From positions 434,001 through 498,000 of the forward strand of contig CASFDW010000001.1 in the NCBI GenBank assembly GCA_949293595.1: a DNA stretch of 64,000 nucleotides, in the 5' to 3' direction. The translations under genes and the position numbers were made by a program. The notes under the pieces are model-generated. The model worked only from the letters and a program-made list of their open reading frames with translations. It was not told the DNA's origin and searched no databases. Every line of letters starts with the position of its first letter. Positions within the stretch are counted from its first letter, which is position 1. The DNA is from an uncultured Spirochaetales bacterium. GTDB lineage: Bacteria; Spirochaetota; Spirochaetia; Sphaerochaetales; Sphaerochaetaceae. Below, one piece after another: positions 42,605 through 51,247 of the stretch.

Positions 42605-43965
42605 TATGAGAATATCTCCTGAAGATAATCGCTGTCATCATGGGCAACCGAGAGAATAAGGGTGTCCCCGTCCTCGAAAACATAGTTGCCATCCGGAACA
42701 AGTGATCCGCCGTCCGCCTTCTTGACACCGGCGACGATTATCTTGCCCCTGAGGTTTATCTCCTTGAGCGCCTTGCCCAAAAACCGGAAATTACTCCTCA
42801 CGATGTACTCGTAAACCTCCAGATGTCCGTTGAACATCGTATGGATGGCCGAAACGGATTCACCACGGAAGCATTTCAAAAGCGAGTCGACAGTGACATC
42901 GGTCGACGACAGTGCCACATCGACGCCCAGGCTAAGGGCGAACTGGCTGTAGTTGGTGTTGGTCTTGATGAGGGCGATGGTACGCTTCACCCCTATCCTC
43001 TTCGCATAGCTCGCGGTTATGATGTTGAGCTCGTCGCTGTCGGTGAGGGAAATCAGGAGATCGGTACCCCCTATCTCCTCCTCGTCCCATATCTGCTCGT
43101 CGGTTATCTGCGCGTTAAGGACCAGTATGTCAGGAAAAAGCACCGCGAATTCGGTGGCCGTCTCGTGGTTCTTCTCTATGAGCTTGACCTTCTTGCGCTC
43201 GGCAGGCGTGAACGTCAGCAGGAGATATCTGGTCATCCTGGTCGCACCGACGATTATTATGTTGTCGGGCTCCTTGTATTCGGAATATGTCGGAAGCCCG
43301 TTGATGTTCGCCTTGATGTCTTCGTCGTCCGAAATGACGGCAAGCGTGTCGGAAAGCCTGATCTTCGTGTTGCCGTTGGGAATGAACGCCTTTCCCTTGC
43401 GGTTGACTCCGAGCACGACGAAATTCTTCGCAGACCCCATCCTCACATCCATGAGGCTCTTGTTCAGGAACGGGGACGACTGCCCGACATCCATCGTATA
43501 AAGGATGAAATTTGTGTCCGGAAAGATTATGTCGTCCTTGTACAGCCCGCTGTGGATGATGTCGACGATCCTCAGGGCCCCCTCCTGGTCGGGGTTGACG
43601 ATATGGCTTATGCCAAGGATCCTGCCGGACGGAAGACCTTCCGGGCCGGTATAGGTGATCGACCTGATTGCGGCGATCGTCTTTTCGATATTCGGGAAAT
43701 TTGCGGAAACAAGGCCGCAGGAAACGATGTTGACCTCGTCGGAATCGGTGACGGCGATAACGGCATCCGCAGTCTCGACGCCGGCCTCGCGAAGCTTCTC
43801 GATGTTCGTCGCGGAACCGCAGACGGCCATGCAGTCCAGCTTTGTCTGCGCAGCCTGGCACCTTTCGACGGAACTGTCCAGAAAAGTTATCGATTTATCC
43901 TCTTCGATCAGGTGTCGTGCAAGTCCGAGACCGCGTCTCCCAGCACCGATGATAAGAACATGCAT
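42604..43965 (-). CDS. trkA: Trk system potassium uptake protein TrkA (double RCK)
   Basis: Peripheral NAD(H)-binding regulator of TrkH. The 453 residues contain two RCK_N/RCK_C units: the first begins HVLIIGAGRRGLGLARHL, the second near residue 225 with IIIVGATRMTRYLLL. Two units in one chain is the Trk type. ATG 43965 is preferred, with GGGGG six bases upstream; a TTG seven codons earlier has no such site. The second dinucleotide motif (VGATRM) is degenerate. Confidence 0.92.
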   Translation of the reverse strand: MHVLIIGAGRRGLGLARHLIEEDKSITFLDSSVERCQAAQTKLDCMAVCGSATNIEKLREAGVETADAVIAVTDSDEVNIVSCGLVSANFPNIEKTIAAIRSITYTGPEGLPSGRILGISHIVNPDQEGALRIVDIIHSGLYKDDIIFPDTNFILYTMDVGQSSPFLNKSLMDVRMGSAKNFVVLGVNRKGKAFIPNGNTKIRLSDTLAVISDDEDIKANINGLPTYSEYKEPDNIIIVGATRMTRYLLLTFTPAERKKVKLIEKNHETATEFAVLFPDILVLNAQITDEQIWDEEEIGGTDLLISLTDSDELNIITASYAKRIGVKRTIALIKTNTNYSQFALSLGVDVALSSTDVTVDSLLKCFRGESVSAIHTMFNGHLEVYEYIVRSNFRFLGKALKEINLRGKIIVAGVKKADGGSLVPDGNYVFEDGDTLILSVAHDDSDYLQEIFS

Positions 43966-44026
43966 CCTCAGCCCCCATCCCATCAAGAAGCGGACCGGAA
44001 CAGGATTCCAGCCGCCGGATGTAAAA

Positions 44027-44055
44027 ATGCTACCTTAAATCAGTAGTAAAGACAA
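44027..44055 (-). promoter_or_regulatory. Probable promoter of trkA-trkH
   Basis: Minus-strand TTGTCT (44055-44050), 17 bases, TAGCAT (44032-44027). The start would be near 44020, leaving a 55-base leader. Confidence 0.4.
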
Positions 44056-44084
44056 GGTCAAACGCGTGCATGCGTGCAAAAGCG

Positions 44085-45452
44085 TCAAAGTATCACTTCA
44101 TCGATGCCGGCAAGGGAGGAATACACCTCCTTCAGGATTCCGTGCTTCTGTCCGAGGAAGGTCTCCACGGCCTCCAGCGCATCCTCCGCCACATCCAGCC
44201 TCAGGTTGCCGGCGGTGCCGGTGCTCGTCCGCTTGGAAAGGGATGCGACGGGATCCTCGGCCTCCACAGAAGAGAGGTTCAGTCCGACCTGCCGGTAACT
44301 GTCGCGGAAATTTCCACCTCCGAGAACCTTCTCCATCACCCTGTCGGTCGCATACAGCTCGCTTGTGCATGCTTCCTTCAAGGCCTCCTCGTCCACCTCC
44401 AGCCCGTCGATCATGCGTCGGAAAATCATGACAAGCTCCTCCGTGGCCCTGTAGCCCTCGACCAACGGCTCCTTCGTATCCTGGAAATCCCTGTTGTAGC
44501 CGCTCGGCAGGCTCTTTATTATTCCACGCACACGGTCCGCAAGGGACGTGATCAAGGATGTCCGGCTGCGGGCAAGCTCGAGACCGTCCGGATTCTTCTT
44601 CTGCGGCATTATGCTGCTTCCAGTGCAAAGCTCGGCAGGCAGGGAGAAATACGAGAACTCCGGCAATGTGAACAGCATCAGGTCCTGGCTGAGCTTCGAT
44701 AGGGTCAGTGCGATGTAAGAGCACCAGTCGAGGAAGAAAAGCTCGAACTTCCCCCTGCTGTTGTTCGCATAGAGGACATTGTTCTGGACCTTGGAGAACC
44801 CCATCAGGCTGGCCGTGTATTCCCTGTCCAGAGGAAGCGTGGTGCCGTAGCTTGCGGCAGATCCCAGCGGGCTCTGGTCGAATACGCCGTACAGGTTTTC
44901 GGCCATCCCCAGCTCGTCAACAAGCTCCTCGGCATAGGACATCATCCAGAGCGCGACCGAGCTCGGCATCGCCTTCTGCATATGGGTCCTGCCGGGCATC
45001 GGGACAAGAGCATGCTTCCTGGAAAAGCCTATCATGGAGGAGACAAGCAGGCAGATGGAATCCGAGAGCCTGAGCACGGCCTCCCTGAGGAAGATCCTGA
45101 TCGCGGTCTGCACCTGGTCGTTTCGGCTCCTTCCCGTATGGATCTTCTTCCCCACCTCCCCGTAGTGTTCGGTCAGGAAGCCCTCTATCGCGGTATGGCA
45201 GTCCTCGTCGGAGGGCTTTATCTGGAAATCCCCCTCCTTGCGCAGCGCGGCGATCCTCCGCAGCCCCTCGTCCAGGACGGCAACCTCGTCGGAGGCGAGT
45301 ATGCCGATCTTCCCAAGCCCGCGCATATGAGCCGCCGAACCGATTATGTCCGAAAGAACGAGATCCATGTCGAGGATGTAGTCGTTGCGCACGGTGAAAC
45401 GCTCCATGAGGAGATCCAATGTATAGTTCTTCTGCCAAAGTTTTGTAGCCAT
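44085..45452 (-). CDS. argH: Argininosuccinate lyase
   Basis: Splits argininosuccinate into arginine and fumarate. The 455 residues carry the fumarase/lyase superfamily signature GSSIMPQKKNP (with the catalytic Ser) plus HTGRSRNDQVQT for substrate binding. Other arginine genes are not nearby. The ATG has no ribosome site; a TGG-extended TATTTT box at 45464-45459 would start transcription on the ATG itself. Confidence 0.95.
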   Translation of the reverse strand: MATKLWQKNYTLDLLMERFTVRNDYILDMDLVLSDIIGSAAHMRGLGKIGILASDEVAVLDEGLRRIAALRKEGDFQIKPSDEDCHTAIEGFLTEHYGEVGKKIHTGRSRNDQVQTAIRIFLREAVLRLSDSICLLVSSMIGFSRKHALVPMPGRTHMQKAMPSSVALWMMSYAEELVDELGMAENLYGVFDQSPLGSAASYGTTLPLDREYTASLMGFSKVQNNVLYANNSRGKFELFFLDWCSYIALTLSKLSQDLMLFTLPEFSYFSLPAELCTGSSIMPQKKNPDGLELARSRTSLITSLADRVRGIIKSLPSGYNRDFQDTKEPLVEGYRATEELVMIFRRMIDGLEVDEEALKEACTSELYATDRVMEKVLGGGNFRDSYRQVGLNLSSVEAEDPVASLSKRTSTGTAGNLRLDVAEDALEAVETFLGQKHGILKEVYSSLAGIDEVIL

Positions 45453-45458
45453 GGCTCA

Positions 45459-45467
45459 AAAATACCA
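45459..45467 (-). promoter_or_regulatory. Extended -10 promoter of argH
   Basis: TGG-TATTTT on the minus strand (45467-45459). No good -35. The predicted start point is 45452, the A of the argH ATG. Confidence 0.4.
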
Positions 45468-45526
45468 CATAAGGTCCTTTTCTGCCACAGCTTTGGACGA
45501 AGATCGGGGAAAACGGATTAATCGGT

Positions 45527-46483
45527 ATGGCAAGACATATCCTCTTTGTTATCTCGGTCCTTCTGCTGGTATCCTGTCCGTCGGAGACGTTCGACCTGCA
45601 CAATCTGGTCGCCACCGACAGGAAAACACCAGTGATGGTGGGATTCAAGCTGTACGCGAACAGGATCGCAAGCGTGGATTTCGATGAACCCGTGGTACTC
45701 CTCGAGGCCATATCCGGGGACAGGAGGCTCAGATGCGGGAAGAATTTGTCACGTCTTCAGAACATCGACCTGGAGCGGGTGCTGGAGGCGGGGGTCGAGG
45801 AAAGGCTGTCGTTCACAGTCGAGAACGCACAGGGAAACACCTCGCGGTTCTCGATTCCCGTGACCGGGATAAACCTTGACCAGGCCCATGCGCTCATCAC
45901 CGAGCTTGGCACGAAGGGAACAAAAACCTCGCCCGACAGGATAGAGCTCCACATCACAAAGGACGGTAGCACGGCCGGGCTTTGCGTGGCGGATGCGATC
46001 ATAGGGCTGGACGACCATCGTTTCCATCTGCCAGACCTGGATGTGAAGAAGAACGACATCATAGTGATAAGCTGGGATCACGGGACCCCGGGAGGAACAA
46101 GGATCGAACAGGACGGGCTGTACCGCATATACCACCTGGACGCGGGAAGCGGCAGGACGCTCCAGGGGAACAACGGGGTCGTGATATTGTACTCGCACAT
46201 AAACGGTGGGGGCAAGATCATGGACGCCCTGCCCTACAACAGCCGGGACGCGGTCATGAGCGACGGATTCGGCAACGAGAAGAGCAGGCTCTCCGTCCTT
46301 CGTCTTTTTGAGGACGGACAGTGGGAGGGCGGCACAGTTGAGAGCGACGAGGTCACGACGTCACGTGTCATCGCCCGCTACTGGCCATACCAGGACAGCA
46401 ACACGAAGGACGATTTCTACATCACCGCGGCCCGCAACAGCACGTTCGGAAGGCGCAACACCAACGTCATATACAACCCATGA
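45527..46483 (+). CDS. Lipoprotein with lamin-tail-like domain
   Basis: A 318-residue exported protein. Residues 1-17 form a lipoprotein signal ending LLLVSC, so Cys17 is probably lipidated. From about residue 145 the pattern SPDRIELHITKDGS...FHLPDLDVKKNDIIVI resembles a lamin-tail beta-sandwich, a fold common in surface proteins of spirochaetes and Bacteroidetes; this is a weak match by eye. There is no ribosome site. TTGGAC at 45493 and GATTAA at 45516, 17 bases apart, predict a start at the ATG. Confidence 0.65.
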   Translation: MARHILFVISVLLLVSCPSETFDLHNLVATDRKTPVMVGFKLYANRIASVDFDEPVVLLEAISGDRRLRCGKNLSRLQNIDLERVLEAGVEERLSFTVENAQGNTSRFSIPVTGINLDQAHALITELGTKGTKTSPDRIELHITKDGSTAGLCVADAIIGLDDHRFHLPDLDVKKNDIIVISWDHGTPGGTRIEQDGLYRIYHLDAGSGRTLQGNNGVVILYSHINGGGKIMDALPYNSRDAVMSDGFGNEKSRLSVLRLFEDGQWEGGTVESDEVTTSRVIARYWPYQDSNTKDDFYITAARNSTFGRRNTNVIYNP

Positions 46484-46516
46484 GCAACACCGTAGGGCTT
46501 GGATTCCGGAGACAGT

Positions 46517-46572
46517 AAGGCCGGCGAAGCGGGCCTCGACGGATGAAAAACATCCCCACCATGGTGAGGATG
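46517..46572. other. Cluster of overlapping hairpins between the lipoprotein and ssb genes
   Basis: AGGCC...GGCCT (46517-46537), GGATG-AAAAA-CATCC (46541-46555) and the 22-base near-palindrome CATCCCCACCATGGTGAGGATG core CACCATGGTG (46551-46572) follow one another. CATCC can pair with GGATG on either side, giving exclusive alternatives. There is no T-run, so a standard terminator is not shown. Confidence 0.3.
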
Positions 46573-46599
46573 AATGATGCACACGCATGGACAGGCATG

Positions 46600-47040
46600 C
46601 TAGCAGTCGTAGACGATCTTCGGCTCCCCGGCGTTTCCTGCATCGCCGGCAGCCTCTATGACGGTCAGCTCGTCCCCCGCACCATCGTCCGGCTTCTGCC
46701 TTTTCGACCTATACTCGATGTGCTGTGCGAGGATTTCGAGGTTGCGCCTCTCCCCGTTGTCCTTGCCGATCCATTTCGAGAGCCTCATGCGTCCCACGAC
46801 CCTGACGTTCATGCCTTTCTTCAGGCAGACGAGGCATTTGTCAGCCAGATCGCCCCAGGCCTGCACCGGCATGAACGTAGCCTCGTCCATCACCACCCCC
46901 TCCCTGTTCCGGTATCTGCGGTGGTTGGCGATGTCGAATTTGACAAGACGTCCCCAATCGTCCCCGTCCGCCGCCTTCGCCACCAGGCGGGGATCCTGGA
47001 CGATATGGCCTTCGATTATTATGCTGTTCAGCTGGTTCAT
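46600..47040 (-). CDS. ssb: Single-stranded DNA-binding protein
   Basis: OB-fold protein of the SSB family. From ATG 47040 (GGGAGG four bases upstream) the 146 residues begin MNQLNSIIIEGHIVQDPRL and contain FDIANHRRYRN and VRVVGRMR. The C-terminus ends EPKIVYDC rather than the acidic DDDIPF-type tip that recruits partners in typical SSBs. It may be an accessory SSB or a lineage form. It is divergent from pyrH, 65 bases away. Confidence 0.85.
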   Translation of the reverse strand: MNQLNSIIIEGHIVQDPRLVAKAADGDDWGRLVKFDIANHRRYRNREGVVMDEATFMPVQAWGDLADKCLVCLKKGMNVRVVGRMRLSKWIGKDNGERRNLEILAQHIEYRSKRQKPDDGAGDELTVIEAAGDAGNAGEPKIVYDC

Positions 47041-47070
47041 AAAACCTCCCGCCATTTAAATCCGCCAAGG

Positions 47071-47099
47071 TTCAAAAGCGCTCATACTTCTGCTATAAT
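47071..47099 (+). promoter_or_regulatory. Leaderless promoter of pyrH
   Basis: TTCAAA (47071-47076), 17 bases, TGC-extended TATAAT (47094-47099). The predicted start is 47106, the A of the pyrH ATG. No ribosome site. Confidence 0.7.
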
Positions 47100-47105
47100 G
47101 CGGGC

Positions 47106-47795
47106 ATGACTACAACAGTTTTATCACTTGGAGGGTCCATTGTGGCCCCGGACAGGCCCGACTGCGCCTTCCTCTCGGCATTCAAGAAGGCGGTCGAGGC
47201 CTATCTTGACGAGGATCCGTCAAGAAGACTCATAATCGTGACAGGGGGAGGTGCGCCGGCCCGCATCTACCAGAACGCGGCAAAGCAGGTGTGTTCCCGG
47301 ATTGAAGACGGAAGGCTCGACTGGCTCGGGATAAGGTCGACACATCTGAACGGCGAGCTCGTGAAGGCGGTCTTCCAGGACTATGCCGAGGACATCCTCG
47401 TCACCAACCCGACATCCGACATCGCATTCTCCAAAAGGATCCTTGTCGCGGCAGGATGGAAGCCGGGCTTCTCGACGGACACCGACGCCGTCTATCTGGC
47501 GGAGAAATTCGGCGCACGCATGATAATCAACCTCTCCAACATCGCGAAGGTATACACCGACGACCCGAAGAAGAATCCGGATGCGAAACCCCTGGATTCG
47601 ATAAGCTGGGACGATTTCATCTCGATGGTCGGCACGGAATGGGTTCCGGGAAAGAACACTCCGTTCGATCCGATTGCATCACAAAAGGCAAGGGACCTGG
47701 GAATCAAGGTGGTCTGCGCGGACGGCCGCGAAATCGGAAACACGATGGCGATCCTGCGCGGGGAGGAATTCTTCGGCACCGTCATCGGTGCTTGA
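47106..47795 (+). CDS. pyrH: UMP kinase, archaeal/spirochaete type
   Basis: Phosphorylates UMP to UDP. The 229 residues show the amino acid kinase fold: LSLGGSIVAP at the start, VTGGGAPARIY, and NLSNIAKVYTDDPKKNP near 140-155. This short form groups with the archaeal and spirochaetal uridylate kinases rather than the GTP-regulated bacterial hexamers. It acts just after the pyr operon. Transcription is predicted to start on the ATG. Its end overlaps the radical SAM gene by 14 bases. Confidence 0.9.
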   Translation: MTTTVLSLGGSIVAPDRPDCAFLSAFKKAVEAYLDEDPSRRLIIVTGGGAPARIYQNAAKQVCSRIEDGRLDWLGIRSTHLNGELVKAVFQDYAEDILVTNPTSDIAFSKRILVAAGWKPGFSTDTDAVYLAEKFGARMIINLSNIAKVYTDDPKKNPDAKPLDSISWDDFISMVGTEWVPGKNTPFDPIASQKARDLGIKVVCADGREIGNTMAILRGEEFFGTVIGA

Positions 47796-48717
47796 GCGAC
47801 AGGAAATACCTGTTCGGCGTGCTGAACGGACGGGGGAAGGGATCGTCCTTCGTGAAATCGGGTATCCAAAGGATCTCGTCCCCCTGCTCCTGCACGAAAC
47901 CGTCCTCTATGCCAAGGACTTCGAAAGCCTCGATTATCGAGTCATATTCCTCGTCTGAGAGCTTGTCGAATTCCAGATCCCCCTCAGGCGGCACGAACTG
48001 GACCATGAGGGACAGGAAGAAATTGTCCTTGTAATGCTTTGAATAATAATCTAGGAACGAGAATGTGGCATCAAGGGTTCCGGGGAACACCAGATGGCGC
48101 AGTATCGTCCCCCTCATACCCTTCTCAAGATCCGTCACCGGATGTGTTTTCTTCACGTAATCCATCACTGGAACGACAACGTCGGCATACTCCCTCCTTC
48201 CGCAGAACACGGAGCATACATCCTTGTCCAGGCTTTTGCAGTCCAGCAGATAGATGTCGATATAAGGATCGATGAGGCTCAGTGCCTCCACATCCTCGTA
48301 TCCCGACGAGTTCCATACCACAGGAAGCGACAAGCCATGCGCCTCCGCCTTCACGAGAGCCTCGACTATCGACGGGATGTAATGCGTGCCGGTGACCAGG
48401 TTGAGTGTCGCCGCCCCCATCCTCTCAAGCTCGAGCATCATGAGCGCGAGCTCGTCCGTCGACACGGGGTATCCGACGGCCTTTCCTCCCCTGCCGCTGA
48501 TCTGAATGTTCTGGCAGTACCGGCAATGCAGGGGACAGCCGGAGAAGAATATCATGCCGGAACCGTTGGCGCCCGTGATCGGCGGCTCCTCACCGCGGTG
48601 AAGGCCGCTCCAGGCAACCTTCACAACGTCGTCCATTCCGCAAACACCGATTCCTCCCTTGGTCCTGTCCACGGCGCACCGGTTCGGACAGAGCATGCAT
48701 CTCTCATAGCCTTCCAT
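47782..48717 (-). CDS. Radical SAM protein, PflX / pyruvate formate-lyase activase-like
   Basis: A 311-residue radical SAM enzyme. The N-terminal CMLCPNRC and VCGM suggest an extra metal or cluster site, and the SAM cluster triad is CPLHCRYC at about 60-67. This pattern matches the PflX family, whose substrate is not established. Several downstream Cys remain (DVCSVFCG). No glycyl radical enzyme is adjacent. The start MEGYERCMLCPNRC is well placed. Confidence 0.82.
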   Translation of the reverse strand: MEGYERCMLCPNRCAVDRTKGGIGVCGMDDVVKVAWSGLHRGEEPPITGANGSGMIFFSGCPLHCRYCQNIQISGRGGKAVGYPVSTDELALMMLELERMGAATLNLVTGTHYIPSIVEALVKAEAHGLSLPVVWNSSGYEDVEALSLIDPYIDIYLLDCKSLDKDVCSVFCGRREYADVVVPVMDYVKKTHPVTDLEKGMRGTILRHLVFPGTLDATFSFLDYYSKHYKDNFFLSLMVQFVPPEGDLEFDKLSDEEYDSIIEAFEVLGIEDGFVQEQGDEILWIPDFTKDDPFPRPFSTPNRYFLSLKHR

Positions 48718-48721
48718 AATC

Positions 48722-48750
48722 TTGACCTACTTCGATTATGATATTATCAA
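48722..48750 (+). promoter_or_regulatory. Near-leaderless promoter of the patatin gene
   Basis: TTGACC (48722-48727), 17 bases, TATCAA (48745-48750). The start is predicted near 48757, four bases before the ATG at 48761. Confidence 0.5.
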
Positions 48751-48760
48751 TTTATTGGAT

Positions 48761-49909
48761 ATGGGTAAACTTGCGGATTTTTTGAAGAGGGACCCCTTCG
48801 GGGATACGAGATACATCCTCTCCATCGACGGCGGTGGAATGAGAGGGATAATCCCCGCATACATACTTGGAAGGCTCGACGAGCTGATCAGGGCCGAAGG
48901 CGACGACAGGCCGTTCTACAGTCATTTCGACCTGATTGCGGGCACAAGCACCGGAGGGCTGCTGGCCATCGGGCTGTCATGTCCCCAGGAAGGCAGCGCG
49001 CTCAAGAAGGACGAGGGAAGGAACATTCCGGTCTACAGGAAACGGAGCGCGTTCAGGAAACCGGTCTTCGAAGGCATGATCACAAGGGAGGTCGATCCAT
49101 CCTCGCTTGAGGACATCTATCTGGAGAACGGGTCCAGGATATTCCCATCCTCGGGAAGGAACATCCTCACGCATATCGGGCAGTTCTTCAGCGACAAATA
49201 CGACGTGCGGCCGTTCGAGAAGTTTCTGAAGGACACCCTTTCGGACCTTCCTCTCGACAGTCTCAAGGTTCCGACCGTGCTGGTGAGCTTCAGCACCACG
49301 GCCTCGTCCATATATGTGTTCCGCAGCTGGGACAGCCACGGTTTCCTGCTCAGGGAGGCAGCAAGGGCCACGACCGCGGCTCCGATGTATTTCCCTGCAG
49401 CGGTGCTGGAGGACAGGACAACCGGGGAGCGCCTTGTGCTCTCGGACGGCGGGCTCGGAGCCAACAACCCGGCCCTGGTAGCATACGTGGAGGCACAGCG
49501 CCTGTATCCGGAGGCAAGGAACTTCAAGATACTTTCCCTCTCGACATGCAAGAACCCCTACTCGTTCGATCCCACAAAAACCACGGGAGGTGTCACAGGC
49601 TGGGTCACAAGCATAACACGCCTATATTCATCCGCACAGGAAAACTCGGTCGGGGAATATCTGAAATGTCTCAAGAACGTGGAATACACCAGGATTTATT
49701 CCAGGATCCTGGACAAGCGGATCGCCCTCGACGACACATCGCCGGAGAGTCTTGGAATCCTCAGGCAGAAGGCGGAGCAGGTGTACGCAAACCAGGAGGA
49801 CGAGCTGAAGGCGTTCGCCCGAGCACTCGCCGCAAAAAGCGTCGGAAGCCTGGTCAAGCTCTCAAATCCGCTTTTGCTCGAATGTGATAAAGTTACGGAA
49901 GGGCCCTGA
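48761..49909 (+). CDS. Patatin-like phospholipase
   Basis: Lipid acyl hydrolase with a Ser-Asp dyad. From ATG 48761 the 382 residues contain the oxyanion motif DGGGMRGIIP, the nucleophile in GTSTGG and the Asp in SDGGLGANNP, in the right order. There is no signal peptide, so it acts inside the cell or is delivered otherwise. An in-frame TTG 13 codons upstream is less likely because it lies in the -35. Neighbouring genes are unrelated. Confidence 0.88.
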   Translation: MGKLADFLKRDPFGDTRYILSIDGGGMRGIIPAYILGRLDELIRAEGDDRPFYSHFDLIAGTSTGGLLAIGLSCPQEGSALKKDEGRNIPVYRKRSAFRKPVFEGMITREVDPSSLEDIYLENGSRIFPSSGRNILTHIGQFFSDKYDVRPFEKFLKDTLSDLPLDSLKVPTVLVSFSTTASSIYVFRSWDSHGFLLREAARATTAAPMYFPAAVLEDRTTGERLVLSDGGLGANNPALVAYVEAQRLYPEARNFKILSLSTCKNPYSFDPTKTTGGVTGWVTSITRLYSSAQENSVGEYLKCLKNVEYTRIYSRILDKRIALDDTSPESLGILRQKAEQVYANQEDELKAFARALAAKSVGSLVKLSNPLLLECDKVTEGP

Positions 49910-49968
49910 AAAAGTTTGTATCCTCTAACTGTAAGAAGGTTGAAGGACCTTCCAAGGAGGATAATACA

Positions 49969-50640
49969 ATGGACGAAAACTTCAGAATGCCGCTCATCGG
50001 CGACAAGGCCCCGGAATTCAAGGCAGTGACAACCCAGGGAAACATCAGCTTCCCGGAGGACTATAAGGGAAAGTGGGTCATCCTCTTTTCGCACCCGGCG
50101 GATTTCACACCGGTCTGCACCACGGAATTCATGACATTTGCAAGCATGATCGAGGAATTCAGAAGCCTCAACACGGAACTGATCGGACTTTCTGTGGATT
50201 CGCTTTACGCACACATCGCATGGCTGAGGAAGATACAGGATCTCAAGTGGAAGAATCTCGAGAACATCAATGTCACGTTCCCCCTGATCGAGGACATCAG
50301 GATGGAGGTTGCAAGGAAATACGGGATGATCCAGCCGAACGCCTCAAACACCCAGGCAGTCAGGGCTGTGTTCGTCATCGACCCGGAAGGTGTCATCAGG
50401 ACCATACTCTACTACCCCCTTTCGACAGGAAGGAACTTCGACGAGATCAAGAGGATCATCCTGGCGCTGCAGAAGGCTGACAAGGACGCATGTGCCACTC
50501 CTGCGGACTGGAGGCCGGGCGACGACGTGATTGTCCCGACGGCAGGAAGCTGCGGGGTTGCAAAGCAGAGGATGGAGGACAAGAGCGGGGACATCTACTG
50601 CCTCGACTGGTTCATGTGCTTCAGAAAGGAAAAGAAATGA
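49969..50640 (+). CDS. Peroxiredoxin, Prx6/AhpC-TSA type
   Basis: Thiol peroxidase that reduces H2O2 and organic peroxides. The 223 residues have the peroxidatic Cys50 in DFTPVCTTEF and the Prx6 C-terminal arm. Additional Cys in GSCGVAK and DIYCLDWFMCF could act as resolving or reductant-interaction residues, so this is not a strict 1-Cys enzyme. AAGGAGG sits 8 bases upstream. A bidirectional terminator follows. Confidence 0.93.
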   Translation: MDENFRMPLIGDKAPEFKAVTTQGNISFPEDYKGKWVILFSHPADFTPVCTTEFMTFASMIEEFRSLNTELIGLSVDSLYAHIAWLRKIQDLKWKNLENINVTFPLIEDIRMEVARKYGMIQPNASNTQAVRAVFVIDPEGVIRTILYYPLSTGRNFDEIKRIILALQKADKDACATPADWRPGDDVIVPTAGSCGVAKQRMEDKSGDIYCLDWFMCFRKEKK

Positions 50641-50650
50641 CAATCCGTCA

Positions 50651-50676
50651 AAAGGGTGCTCCGGCACCCTTTTTTC
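50651..50676 (+). terminator. Bidirectional terminator between peroxiredoxin and nucleosidase genes
   Basis: AAAGGGTGC and GCACCCTTT pair perfectly around a short loop with a T-run on the plus strand and A-run on the left, so it can also serve the minus-strand operon ending at 50675. Confidence 0.85.
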
Positions 50677-51247
50677 ATTGCTCCAGTGTACGGATGAAGC
50701 CTACGACCTGTTCAAACATGGCTTCCCGCCCCTCGCGCAGTATCCTTTTGTAATCCGCAAGGGCCACATGCCGACCTACGTCGTCGGTTATCAGCTTGAA
50801 CACCGCGCATCTTTTTCCTGTCCTGAATGCGGCATACGCGACGGAATATGCCTCCATGTCGGCCGCATCGGCCGCACAGCCCGCATCATCGCAGGAAAAC
50901 GCCGACGAAGAGGCAAGCACGTACCTTTCGGGTCCAAGGAGAGAAAGCTCGGCAACCGTCCGGCAGGCATGATCCAAGGTCGCACCCCGTCTGAGATGGT
51001 ACTCGCCGAGATCCTGGTCACGGTTCAGGACCTGGGAGAAGGAATGCACGCTCCCGATCACAAGCCGTTTCGAGAAGGTTCCCGCCGTCCCGACGTTGAT
51101 GACGAGGTCGGGCTCCTGCCCGCAAATGGCGATTCCCGCGTTCACCCCGGCAAGCGTCAGCCCTGTGCCGAGGGGGGCTGTTGCGAACCCCGCCTTCCGG
51201 AAAGGTGCAAGCTCCTGCAATGACGCAGCGGTTACGAGGACCTTCAC
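50675..51247 (-). CDS. Nucleoside phosphorylase-fold nucleosidase
   Basis: A 190-residue enzyme of the PNP/MTAN superfamily. NVGTAGTFSKRL near the start, ADMEAYSVAYAAF (substrate ribose Met-Glu) and the catalytic Asp in KLITDDVG are seen. It is shorter than MTA/SAH nucleosidase (about 230). Its ATG overlaps the stop of the pyridoxal kinase gene by 4 bases. Substrate is unassigned. Confidence 0.75.
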   Translation of the reverse strand: MKVLVTAASLQELAPFRKAGFATAPLGTGLTLAGVNAGIAICGQEPDLVINVGTAGTFSKRLVIGSVHSFSQVLNRDQDLGEYHLRRGATLDHACRTVAELSLLGPERYVLASSSAFSCDDAGCAADAADMEAYSVAYAAFRTGKRCAVFKLITDDVGRHVALADYKRILREGREAMFEQVVGFIRTLEQ

